DNA of 64,000 nucleotides from assembly GCA_963840425.1 (NCBI GenBank), contig CAWIYZ010000012.1, positions 1-64,000 of the forward strand. Reading direction: 5' to 3'. The stretch is from CADEFX01 sp963840425 (lineage in GTDB: Bacteria; Pseudomonadota; Alphaproteobacteria; Rhizobiales; Hyphomicrobiaceae). The notes beneath the pieces were generated by a model. It had not been told where the DNA came from. It did no database searches and was given only the letters and a program-made list of their open reading frames with translations. The translations under genes and the position numbers were made by a program. Below are positions 1 through 6,792 of the stretch, one piece after another (the stretch's first letter is position 1; every line of letters starts with the position of its first letter).

Positions 1-61
1 GGATCGAACCCCTGTTTTCAACGTGAGAGGCTGACGTCCTAGGCCACTAGACGAACGGGGC
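1..61 (-). tRNA. tRNA-Glu (CTC anticodon), 3' end cut by window edge
   Basis: On the minus strand the sequence begins GCCCCGTTCGTCTAG, the usual 5' end of a bacterial tRNA-Glu. It continues with a D-arm, an anticodon loop CTCTCAC (anticodon CTC) between arms TCAGC and GTTGA, and the T-arm start ACAGGGGTTCGATCC. The T-arm 3' half, acceptor 3' strand and CCA lie beyond base 1. The amino-acid identity rests on similarity to known tRNA-Glu sequences and on the anticodon; no cloverleaf program was run. Confidence 0.9.
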
Positions 62-146
62 GGGCAACCGAGCCCTCGTATATGGGAGACGGTCGGGGCG
101 ATCAAGAGCGGAGTGGCATCGCGGCAATCGATGTAAGGTCGGCGGC

Positions 147-506
147 CTATCTCGGGGCCAGATCGACGTGGGCGAGGGGCTCACCGGAGAGAAGGTCCAG
201 GATGGCGACTCCGGCACCGGCCGGCGTATCGTAGTGTACCGCCAGCCTGTCGCCAGCGAGCGCAATGGACCGAACCACGGCGCCGGCTGGCAGCGGCAGA
301 CGGGCGGCCTTGGCGAGGGCGTGTGCAGCGGGCGGTTGGGCCGCGCCGCCCTTGGTGATGAGATAGGCGATGCGGCCGATAACGGCGGCAAAGCCGATGA
401 CCAGTATGATACCCATGACCACGACGGCGATCTTGAGAATGCGCAGTTGGCGCGGCGTGAACGGGTCCGTGCCGTCTTGTGCCGTTACGGGATGATCCGC
501 GTCCAT
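147..506 (-). CDS. Small single-pass membrane protein (DUF6476-like)
   Basis: A 119-residue protein starting MDADHPVTAQ. It has one clear transmembrane segment at about residues 24-50 (IAVVVMGIILVIGF and following), a short Ala/Pro-rich linker, and a C-terminal soluble part of about 60 residues with a beta-rich pattern. From memory, small proteins of this design commonly sit divergent from rluD-type genes in alphaproteobacteria and are grouped as DUF6476; no function is known to me. The start at 506 was chosen because an upstream in-frame extension would run through the opposite-strand rluD-like gene. Its start lies about 30 bases from the divergent pseudouridine synthase start, so the promoters must overlap. 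Confidence 0.7.
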   Translation of the reverse strand: MDADHPVTAQDGTDPFTPRQLRILKIAVVVMGIILVIGFAAVIGRIAYLITKGGAAQPPAAHALAKAARLPLPAGAVVRSIALAGDRLAVHYDTPAGAGVAILDLLSGEPLAHVDLAPR

Positions 507-536
507 GGTGGGGCTCTGGTTCACACTTCGAGGCCG

Positions 537-1604
537 ATGATGGCGGGAGAGGCTGCACAATGCTGCGCCGTCACGATCGGCCCTGCCGAGGCCGGCGCGC
601 GCCTCGACAAGGCGCTCGGCGTCGGGCTCGCCGGCTTCACGCGCTCGCGCATCCAGGCGCTGATCCGCACCGGCCAGGTAACGCTCGCCGGCGCGACAGT
701 AAGAGAGCCGGGCCGCAGGGTCAAACCCGGGGAGCGCTACGAGGTGGAGGTGCCCGAGCCCGAACCCGCCGAACCGCGCGCCGAGGTCATGGCGCTCAGC
801 ATCGCCTACGAGGACGAGCATCTGATCGTTATCGACAAGCCGGCGGGGCTGGTCGTGCATCCGGCTGCCGGGCATGCGTCCGGTACGCTCGTCAATGCGC
901 TGATCGCGCACTGCGGCGACAGCCTGTCGGGCATCGGCGGCGTGAAGCGGCCGGGCATCGTGCATCGGCTGGACAAGGATACGAGTGGGCTTCTCGTGGT
1001 GGCCAAGACCGATGTGGCGCACGTGGGGCTCAGCCGCCAGTTCGCGGCGCATGGGCGCGATGGCCGGTTGCAGCGGCGCTATCTCGCGCTGGTCTGGGGC
1101 GCGCCTGCACGCCGCGCGGGGAGCGTGGATGCGCCGCTGGAGCGCGGTCAGCGCAATCGCACCAAGATGGCCGTGACGCGCGCCGGCGCTGGACGACATG
1201 CCGTGACCCACTATCAGGTGCTGGAGCGCTATGGCGACGAGGCGGGCCGGGCGCTGGCGGCACTGCTGCGACTAGAGCTCGAGACCGGCCGCACGCACCA
1301 GATCCGAGTGCACATGGCGCACATCGGACATCCGGTTATCGCCGACCCAGTCTATGCGACGGGCTTTGCAGCCAGCACACGGCGGCTCTGCAAAAGTATG
1401 CGCGCCGTGGTTGAAGATCTTGGCCGGCAGGCTTTGCATGCCAGCCATCTCGGCTTCGAGCATCCAGTAACGGGACGCCGCCTGGCGTTCGATAGCCCGT
1501 TGCCCGCGGATCTGGCAGCGCTGCGCCACGGCTTTGCGCCAATTGCGGATAAATTTGCGTCGAAGCGGGTAATCCGGGGACCGGGCAAGGGTTCAGCGCG
1601 TTAG
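537..1604 (+). CDS. rluD: RluD-type 23S rRNA pseudouridine synthase
   Basis: A 355-residue RluA/RluD-family enzyme that would isomerise uridines in 23S rRNA in the cytoplasm. An N-terminal S4-like RNA-binding region spans about residues 15-70. The catalytic domain contains HRLDKDTSG near residues 143-151, whose first Asp (about 146) is the expected nucleophile, and a later RTHQIRVHMAHIGHP motif typical of the family. ATG at 537 is followed at once by a second ATG at 540; either could be used, and no strong Shine-Dalgarno is seen. The exact paralogue (RluD rather than RluC) is inferred from length and the S4-like domain. The next gene on this strand is rpoH, 250 bases downstream. Confidence 0.88.
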   Translation: MMAGEAAQCCAVTIGPAEAGARLDKALGVGLAGFTRSRIQALIRTGQVTLAGATVREPGRRVKPGERYEVEVPEPEPAEPRAEVMALSIAYEDEHLIVIDKPAGLVVHPAAGHASGTLVNALIAHCGDSLSGIGGVKRPGIVHRLDKDTSGLLVVAKTDVAHVGLSRQFAAHGRDGRLQRRYLALVWGAPARRAGSVDAPLERGQRNRTKMAVTRAGAGRHAVTHYQVLERYGDEAGRALAALLRLELETGRTHQIRVHMAHIGHPVIADPVYATGFAASTRRLCKSMRAVVEDLGRQALHASHLGFEHPVTGRRLAFDSPLPADLAALRHGFAPIADKFASKRVIRGPGKGSAR

Positions 1605-1854
1605 CGTGACAGGAGTTTTCCCGAGGGCGCGCCGACGACGGAACTGCGAGCCTGACAACGTTTCCGTCTTGTTGTGCGGGGCACGCATTCCCATGTAGGT
1701 CACCCCCGCGTGATCGGCCGTGACCCCGGCAGAACGGAAACGTGCTTTGTGGGGAGCACACAGCAGGGAGTAAACGTTGGGTCAAAGACGGGCGACGTGC
1801 CCGGGCAAAGTGACGTGAGGGAGCAGCACCGGCACTTCAGGTGCTGAGCATAAG
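1605..1854 (+). promoter_or_regulatory. rpoH leader with SD-hairpin-ATG arrangement and distal inverted repeat
   Basis: This 250-base gap should carry the rpoH promoter and 5' leader. A GAGGGAG Shine-Dalgarno-like run (1817-1823) is followed immediately by a 7-bp hairpin, CAGCACC (1824-1830) and GGTGCTG (1840-1846), then eight bases and the rpoH ATG at 1855. Folding the hairpin would place the ribosome site about 8 bases from the start; unfolded, the distance is about 31. Further up, ACGTTTCCGT (1658-1667) and its exact complement ACGGAAACGT (1734-1743) form a 10-bp inverted repeat 66 bases apart. The sequences are read directly; any regulatory role is inference. Confidence 0.45.
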
Positions 1855-2748
1855 ATGGCAACCAAGGCTCTTCCTTCTATTGCGGCCGGCTCCGGCGGTC
1901 TTGCGCGCTACCTCGAAGAGGTGCGGCGCTTCCCGATGCTCGAGCCGAACGAGGAATACATGCTGGCCAAGCGCTGGCAGGAGCATCAGGACGGTGACGC
2001 GGCCCATAAGCTGGTGACGTCGCATCTGCGGCTGGTCGCGCGCATCGCCATGGGCTATCGCGGCTACGGCTTGCCAATCGGGGAAGTGATCTCCGAGGGT
2101 AACGTCGGCCTGATGCAGGCGGTGAAGCGGTTCGATCCCGACAAGGGCTTCCGGCTCGCCACCTATGCGATGTGGTGGATCCGGGCTTCGATCCAGGAAT
2201 ACATCCTGCGCTCGTGGAGCCTGGTGAAGATGGGCACGACGGCGGCGCAGAAGAAGCTGTTCTTTAATCTGCGGCGCGTGAAGGGGCAGATCCAGGCGCT
2301 CGAGGAGGGCGACCTGAAGCCCGAGCACGTCAAGCAGATCGCCACCAAGCTCGGCGTGCCCGAGGAAGATGTGATCTCCATGAACCGGCGTCTGTCCGGC
2401 GACGCATCGCTCAATGCGCCGCTCAGGGCCGATACCGAATCGGCCGGTGAGTGGCAGGATTGGCTGGTGGACGACACGCCCGACCAGGAGGAGAGGCTCG
2501 TCGAGAGCGAGGAGCTCGATCGCCGCAAGTCTTATCTGGCGCGCGCCATGACCACGTTGAACGATCGCGAGAAGCGCATCTTCGAGGCGCGGCGGCTGCA
2601 GGAGGACCCGGCTACGCTGGAGGATCTGTCGAGCGAGTTCGGCGTCAGCCGCGAGCGTATCCGCCAGATCGAGGTGAGGGCGTTCGAGAAGGTGCAGAAG
2701 GCCGTGCAAAAGGCGGCGCACACCGAGGAGGCCCGTCCGGGTCTTTAA
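1855..2748 (+). CDS. rpoH: RNA polymerase heat-shock sigma factor RpoH (sigma-32)
   Basis: A 297-residue sigma-70 family protein directing RNA polymerase to heat-shock promoters. Region 2 includes the EGNVGLMQAVKRFD and ATYAMWWIRASIQEY core-binding and -10-recognition segments (about residues 81-116). The RpoH box QKKLFFNLR is at residues 132-140 and separates RpoH from RpoD. Region 4 ends with a helix-turn-helix, EFGVSRERIRQIEVRAFEK, near residues 262-280. The start agrees with alphaproteobacterial RpoH N-termini (SGLSRYL-EIRKFPMLEP pattern). Many alphaproteobacteria carry two rpoH genes; which paralogue this is cannot be told here. A hairpin after the stop may be its terminator. Confidence 0.95.
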   Translation: MATKALPSIAAGSGGLARYLEEVRRFPMLEPNEEYMLAKRWQEHQDGDAAHKLVTSHLRLVARIAMGYRGYGLPIGEVISEGNVGLMQAVKRFDPDKGFRLATYAMWWIRASIQEYILRSWSLVKMGTTAAQKKLFFNLRRVKGQIQALEEGDLKPEHVKQIATKLGVPEEDVISMNRRLSGDASLNAPLRADTESAGEWQDWLVDDTPDQEERLVESEELDRRKSYLARAMTTLNDREKRIFEARRLQEDPATLEDLSSEFGVSRERIRQIEVRAFEKVQKAVQKAAHTEEARPGL

Positions 2749-2783
2749 GGCCGGATCCGCGGAGCTTTACACCGCAGTATCAG

Positions 2784-2821
2784 CGCCCGAGATGAACCGC
2801 GCTGGCGGTCCATCTCGGGCG
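2784..2821 (+). terminator. Stem-loop after rpoH
   Basis: CGCCCGAGATG (2784-2794) pairs perfectly with CATCTCGGGCG (2811-2821). The loop contains a second pairing, ACCGC with GCGGT, so the whole folds as one long hairpin. Only a short GTTT follows, so it is a weak intrinsic terminator or an mRNA 3'-end stabiliser for rpoH. Confidence 0.55.
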
Positions 2822-2922
2822 TTTCCGCGGAACGAGCATTGACGCAGTAACAGCGTTGGGTTTCTGCTGCGTGCCGGTTGCCCAATTGGGCAACAGCCAC
2901 ATTGGCACTGCAACCCTCAACC

Positions 2923-3819
2923 ATGCGCCGGCGCTTCTTCCTGATCGAGAATGCTATTGCGGGCACCGGGCCCGGCGGCCTCGTCGCGCGTGTTGTCGAT
3001 CTCCTCGAGCGCGCCGGGGCCAGCGTCGAGCGCTGCCGTGGTGTAAGTGCGAGCGAGGCTGAACAGCACGCCATAACAGCCGCGCACGGCGGGGACTTCG
3101 ATGCGCTTATCGCGGCCGGCGGCGACGGCACCATCCGGCACGCCGCACGTGCCGTGGCCGGAACCAACATTCCACTCGGTGTCATCCCCCTCGGCACTGC
3201 CAACGTGCTGGCGCACGAGATCGGGCTCGTTCGCACGGCTCGGGAACTCGCGCATGTCCTGCAGGCGGGTTCGGCAGAGACCATCGAGGCGCCACTGGCG
3301 AATGGCGAGCTGTTCCTGCTGATGGCGGGCGCGGGGTTCGACGGCCGCGTCATCGAGGCCCTGAGCCACGCCGTCAAGGGCCGCATCGGCAAGCTCGCGT
3401 ACGCGGGGCCGATCCTGCGTGCGCTGACACGGCCGGCGGATTCGCTCGAGGTGAGCATCGACGGCAAGCTACACCGTACGAGCTGGGTGGTGATCACCAA
3501 CGCGCGCCACTACGGCGGCCGTTTCGTCATCGCGCCATCGACGAGCGTGCACGAGAAGGGACTGCGCGCGGTGCTGTTCGACGCTCCCAGCCGGAGCGAG
3601 TTGGTGAAGAGCCTGCTCGCTCTGGCGATGGGTCAGCTCGGCACTTGCCGGCACGTCAGTGTGCACACGTGCGCGCATGTCGAGGTGAGATCAGAGATGC
3701 GGGTGCCCGTACAAGTCGATGGGGATGCGTTCGGCGCGACGCCGTTAGTGGTTGAAGCGAGGGGCGGGCCGCGCGTGTCGCTGATCATGCCAGCGCAAGA
3801 TGTGTCCAGCGCCGGCTGA
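2923..3819 (+). CDS. Diacylglycerol kinase-like lipid kinase (YegS/DagK family)
   Basis: A 298-residue protein of the diacylglycerol/sphingosine kinase catalytic family, expected to phosphorylate a lipid alcohol with ATP at the inner membrane. The nucleotide-binding signature AAGGDGTIRHAAR is present with GGDGT at residues 66-70, followed by the conserved PLGTANVLAHEIG segment (about 89-101). Length matches the family. ATG at 2923 was preferred over an upstream in-frame codon at 2878 because the protein then starts RRRFFLIENAIAGTG, where family members begin their first beta strand. The lipid substrate cannot be told from sequence. It follows the rpoH hairpin and is probably a separate transcript. 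Confidence 0.85.
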   Translation: MRRRFFLIENAIAGTGPGGLVARVVDLLERAGASVERCRGVSASEAEQHAITAAHGGDFDALIAAGGDGTIRHAARAVAGTNIPLGVIPLGTANVLAHEIGLVRTARELAHVLQAGSAETIEAPLANGELFLLMAGAGFDGRVIEALSHAVKGRIGKLAYAGPILRALTRPADSLEVSIDGKLHRTSWVVITNARHYGGRFVIAPSTSVHEKGLRAVLFDAPSRSELVKSLLALAMGQLGTCRHVSVHTCAHVEVRSEMRVPVQVDGDAFGATPLVVEARGGPRVSLIMPAQDVSSAG

Positions 3820-3838
3820 CGATCGCCGGATTGCGTCA

Positions 3839-3854
3839 TTAATCAATTGTTAAC
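3839..3854. promoter_or_regulatory. Perfect CtrA-like box TTAA-N7-TTAAC
   Basis: The sequence TTAATCAATTGTTAAC matches the alphaproteobacterial CtrA full-site consensus (two TTAA half sites 7 bases apart, the second followed by C). The downstream half overlaps where a -35 element would sit for TTGTAT at 3870-3875. That is the usual position for CtrA-activated promoters. No other gene start lies close by on the plus strand. Confidence 0.55.
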
Positions 3855-4424
3855 CGAATCGACGTTGCATTGTATGGTGCAGTTGCGTCCGTGGCGGCGC
3901 ATTCGCTTGTCCAAGCATCGGCGTCTGCGCGAGTAGCGTTCCCTGAGAGTCGATACGCGAGGCCATCGGCCCTCGTGATCGTTTCGAGCGAGGGCATGCA
4001 CTCAATCTTGCCTTTGGGCAGACCGGACACCTGGCGGAGATGGATGGGGCCGCTTCGGAGAGCATCCGGCTGCGTAGCGTTGCAGCGTAATGCCGACCCT
4101 GTCCCCTACCGTCGCACCTTCAACGCGCGCAGCCTCAAGTCTCAGCCTTGGAAAGGCCGAGCTGGCGGATGCGTGCGCGCAAATCCACTACGGGGGCAAG
4201 GTGCGGCCTGCAATGACGATGGAGTGGCCAATGCAGACACGCCGTCATCCAGAGTCCCGAGCCGTGCGCGCGCGTATCGATCGCAGCGCGGTGCGTCCTG
4301 TTCACCGGCAACCACTTTGGTGTTTTACGCTGCCCTGGCGTGTCAAACCGCTGCAACCTCCAAGTAAGCACTGATTGAGCATTGCCGTCAGCGGGTGCGA
4401 CGCGTTGATGGCCACGACGCAGCG

Positions 4425-4450
4425 GCCGGCCCCTCGGGCCGGCTGTTTTC
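4425..4450 (+). terminator. Intrinsic terminator (plus strand)
   Basis: GCCGGCCC (4425-4432) and GGGCCGGC (4436-4443) form a perfect 8-bp GC stem with a CTC loop, followed by TGTTTTC. There is no T-tract in the minus direction, so it ends plus-strand transcription coming from the gene-poor region, not the convergent amidase gene. Confidence 0.75.
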
Positions 4451-4481
4451 GTTGGTGCGTATGGCGGAGGAGCCCGCGCCG

Positions 4482-5771
4482 TCACATCGGCAGGCGGGCG
4501 ACCTGATGGCTGAAGTAGTTGTCGATGGCGGTAGTGATGGAATCGGCCACCTTGCCGCGCCACTGGTCGGATTTCAGCAGCTCGGCGTCCTGTTTGTTGC
4601 TGACGTAGGCGAGCTCGATCAGGACGGCCGGCACCTTGGCGGTGCGTAACACGGCAAACGCCGCTGAGCGATCCGGACTCTCCTTCAGCTCCGTGCTCTG
4701 GCCCATGTATTCGATGACCGACTTCACGAAGGTGCCCGTGCGCTCCTTGGTGGCTTGCGTCTCGCGGTGCACGAGATCGGCCAGAATGCTGCGCACGGCG
4801 CCCGCATCGGCACCAATGGCCTTGACGGTCGCCAAGTCCTTGGGCGTGAGCAAGTCCGCGCTCGACTCGCCCCCGGGGGAGCGGGCCAGCTCGTTGGCGA
4901 CGCCCTCGCGCAAGGAATAGATGGTCGCGCCGCGCACGCTGGAGCGCGTCACATAGTCGGCGTGGATGGCGATGAACAGGGCAGCCTTTTTCTCCTCGGC
5001 GAATTCGCGGCGCTCTTCCAGCGGCACGAAGGTGTCGTTGTCGCGCGTCATGAGCACCTTGTAGCGGCCCGTGGCGTTGAGCTTGTCACGGAGCGCCTTG
5101 CCGAACGCCAGCACGACATCTTTCTCCACGGTGCCGTTGCGCATGGCGCCGCTGTCGTGGCCGCCATGGCCGGGATCGAGGACGATGAGCGGCCTCCAGG
5201 CGCGCTGGGCGCGCGCGTCCGGGCGCACGGCGGGCCGCGGCACGGGGGGCTGAATGGCGGCGAGGCCGGCGTTGCCGATGCTGGCGGTGGCGAATGGACG
5301 CTTGGCCGCGTTCTTGTCGTCGGCCGGCACGATCTCGATCACGAGGCGCTGCTGACGGCTGTCTTTGACGGGCTCGAGCTTGGCAGTCTCGATCACGACC
5401 GGATCGGTGACGTCGATGACGACGCGCATTTTGCCGGGTGCCGCCAGTCCGCCGCGGAACGTCTTGACCAGGCCTACGGGTTGGTCGCCTGAGATCGTGG
5501 GAAGCTCCACCTTGAGGTCAGGCAAGTCGACGATGACGCGGTTGGGGTTCTGCAGCGAGAAGACCTGGAAATCAGCCTTGCGCTCCAGTGCTATGACGAA
5601 GCGCGTACGCGTCCGGCTACCGACCAGCTCTTCTGTCTGGGCGGGTTTCTCGGAGAGCTTATTAGCTGCAGTCGGATGCGGGACAAGGGCGAGCCAAGCC
5701 GCAAGCGGCATAGCGCACACCTTTGCGGCCCGCCGGACAACGCCAGCGCACCGAGCCCCATTGAGAACCAT
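4482..5771 (-). CDS. amiC: N-acetylmuramoyl-L-alanine amidase (AmiC-like)
   Basis: A 429-residue periplasmic zinc amidase that would cleave the bond between N-acetylmuramic acid and L-alanine in peptidoglycan, helping daughter cells separate. An N-terminal hydrophobic stretch (about residues 12-36) looks like a signal sequence. An AMIN localisation domain covers about residues 50-150. The Amidase_3 domain begins at IVLDPGHGGHDSGA (about 196). Expected zinc ligands are His in GHGG, Glu in VEKDVV and His in IAIHADY, and the ELAYVSN segment carries the catalytic Glu. The frame is open further upstream to 5942, but ATG 5771 gives a signal sequence. It is divergent from the hydrolase gene at 5957. 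Confidence 0.9.
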   Translation of the reverse strand: MVLNGARCAGVVRRAAKVCAMPLAAWLALVPHPTAANKLSEKPAQTEELVGSRTRTRFVIALERKADFQVFSLQNPNRVIVDLPDLKVELPTISGDQPVGLVKTFRGGLAAPGKMRVVIDVTDPVVIETAKLEPVKDSRQQRLVIEIVPADDKNAAKRPFATASIGNAGLAAIQPPVPRPAVRPDARAQRAWRPLIVLDPGHGGHDSGAMRNGTVEKDVVLAFGKALRDKLNATGRYKVLMTRDNDTFVPLEERREFAEEKKAALFIAIHADYVTRSSVRGATIYSLREGVANELARSPGGESSADLLTPKDLATVKAIGADAGAVRSILADLVHRETQATKERTGTFVKSVIEYMGQSTELKESPDRSAAFAVLRTAKVPAVLIELAYVSNKQDAELLKSDQWRGKVADSITTAIDNYFSHQVARLPM

Positions 5772-5886
5772 GTCGATCGACCCCCGTCTACGCTGAACGG
5801 TCCTAATGGCGGGACAAGCCCTGTAGTGACTGAGGATGATGGCTTTTTGCGGATCGTCGCAGGGCCGTGTTATGGAGCAATAAAGG

Positions 5887-5902
5887 TTAACAGTCGGTAA
5901 AC
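5887..5902. promoter_or_regulatory. Degenerate CtrA-like box between amidase and hydrolase
   Basis: TTAACAGTCGGTAAAC has the TTAA-N7-TTAA spacing with one mismatch in the second half site. It lies in the 185-base gap between the divergent amidase (start 5771) and hydrolase (start 5957). A cell-division amidase would be a sensible CtrA target, but a single mismatched site is weak evidence. Confidence 0.25.
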
Positions 5903-5956
5903 CTCGTGTCACGCTTCCAAATAATGTGAGCCGACGGACCACCCTGGGGGAGCCTC

Positions 5957-6776
5957 ATGCGGACGAGATGGGCGATAGCGCTGGTGACGGTGACAATGCT
6001 GGGTGCCGTCTTAAGTGACGCGTCGGCGCCAGTCCAAGCGCAGGGCGAGCAACTAATTGAGGTGACGACGCGCGGGCAGAAAATGCGCGCCCTGCTCCTG
6101 GCGCCGTCGGCTCCAGTCGGCAGCGTCATCCTGCTGGCCGGCGGGCACGGCAACCTGGCGCTGAGCAAGGACGGAAAGATCGGCTGGGGCGCCGGCAATC
6201 AACTTGTGCGCACACGCGCCGGCTACGCCAAAGCGGGCTTTGTGACGGCCGTGCCGGACATCGCGCCGGACTTGAAGCAGGGTGATGGGGGAGTGCCGCG
6301 CTACCGCTGGTCGGACAACTACGCGCGCGATATCGGCGCGCTCGTCAAGCATCTGCGCGGCGTGAAGGAGCCGGTCTACCTGGTCGGCACTAGCCGGGCG
6401 GCGCTATCGGTTGCGAAGGCCGCAGTCACGCTGTCGGGCGCGGAAGCACCGGATGCGATCGTCGTCACGTCAGGCATGCTCGTGCACATCAATGACAAGC
6501 AACCGTCCGCCGAGCGCAACGTCGGCGGGCTGGGACGTATCAAGCAACCGACGTTCATCGTCTTTCACGAGAAGGACGGCTGCTCGTATACGCCGGCCTC
6601 CTCCGCGCCACGCGCCAAGGCGCTGCTCACCGGCGCCAAGAAGGTCGATGTCAAGATTTCTGACGGGCGGCTCGGCTGGCTCGGGCGATCCCTGCGAAGC
6701 TCGCTCCCATCACGGCTTCGAGGGGCAGGATGGCGAGGTCGTACAGGTTGTGGCGGGCTGGTTGAAGGGGCTGTAG
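5957..6776 (+). pseudogene. Secreted alpha/beta-hydrolase-like protein, frameshifted near its C-terminus
   Basis: The first frame encodes a signal peptide (MRTRWAIALVTVTMLGAVLS, cleavage likely near AQG) followed by an alpha/beta-hydrolase-like fold. It has an LLAGGHGN oxyanion-type segment near residue 60 and a nucleophile-type elbow VGTSRA near residue 143, with Ser next to Thr. At about 6664-6668 (GACGGGCGG) one extra G shifts the frame. The next frame continues naturally as GGSAGSGDPCEARSHHGF and ends GWLKGL at 6774-6776; it holds the SHHGF motif that should carry the catalytic His. Read without a shift the protein runs to 6823 with an unrelated tail. This is a sequencing error or an inactivated gene. 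The substrate is unknown. Confidence 0.75.
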
Positions 6777-6792
6777 GGGCCCTGACGTCCGC

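Larger units (their letters stand above)
3820..4481 (+). ncRNA. Gene-poor 662-base stretch; candidate CtrA-controlled non-coding transcript
   Basis: No convincing protein gene is seen. Open frames here, the longest about 165 codons, lack a Shine-Dalgarno and resemble nothing I recognise. The stretch is nevertheless organised like a transcription unit. It starts with a perfect TTAA-N7-TTAAC box (3839-3854), a possible -10 element TTGTAT (3870-3875) follows at suitable spacing, and a strong intrinsic terminator for the plus strand ends it (4425-4450). A transcript of roughly 550-570 bases is implied. It could be a small RNA, the remnant of a gene, or carry a short protein such as the weak 94-codon frame at 4090-4374. 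The non-coding RNA label is a hypothesis. Confidence 0.3.

Noticed and set aside
4090..4374. A 94-codon plus-strand frame in the gene-poor region
   Set aside because: No Shine-Dalgarno and no recognisable domain. It is kept only as a possibility within the candidate transcript, not as a gene.
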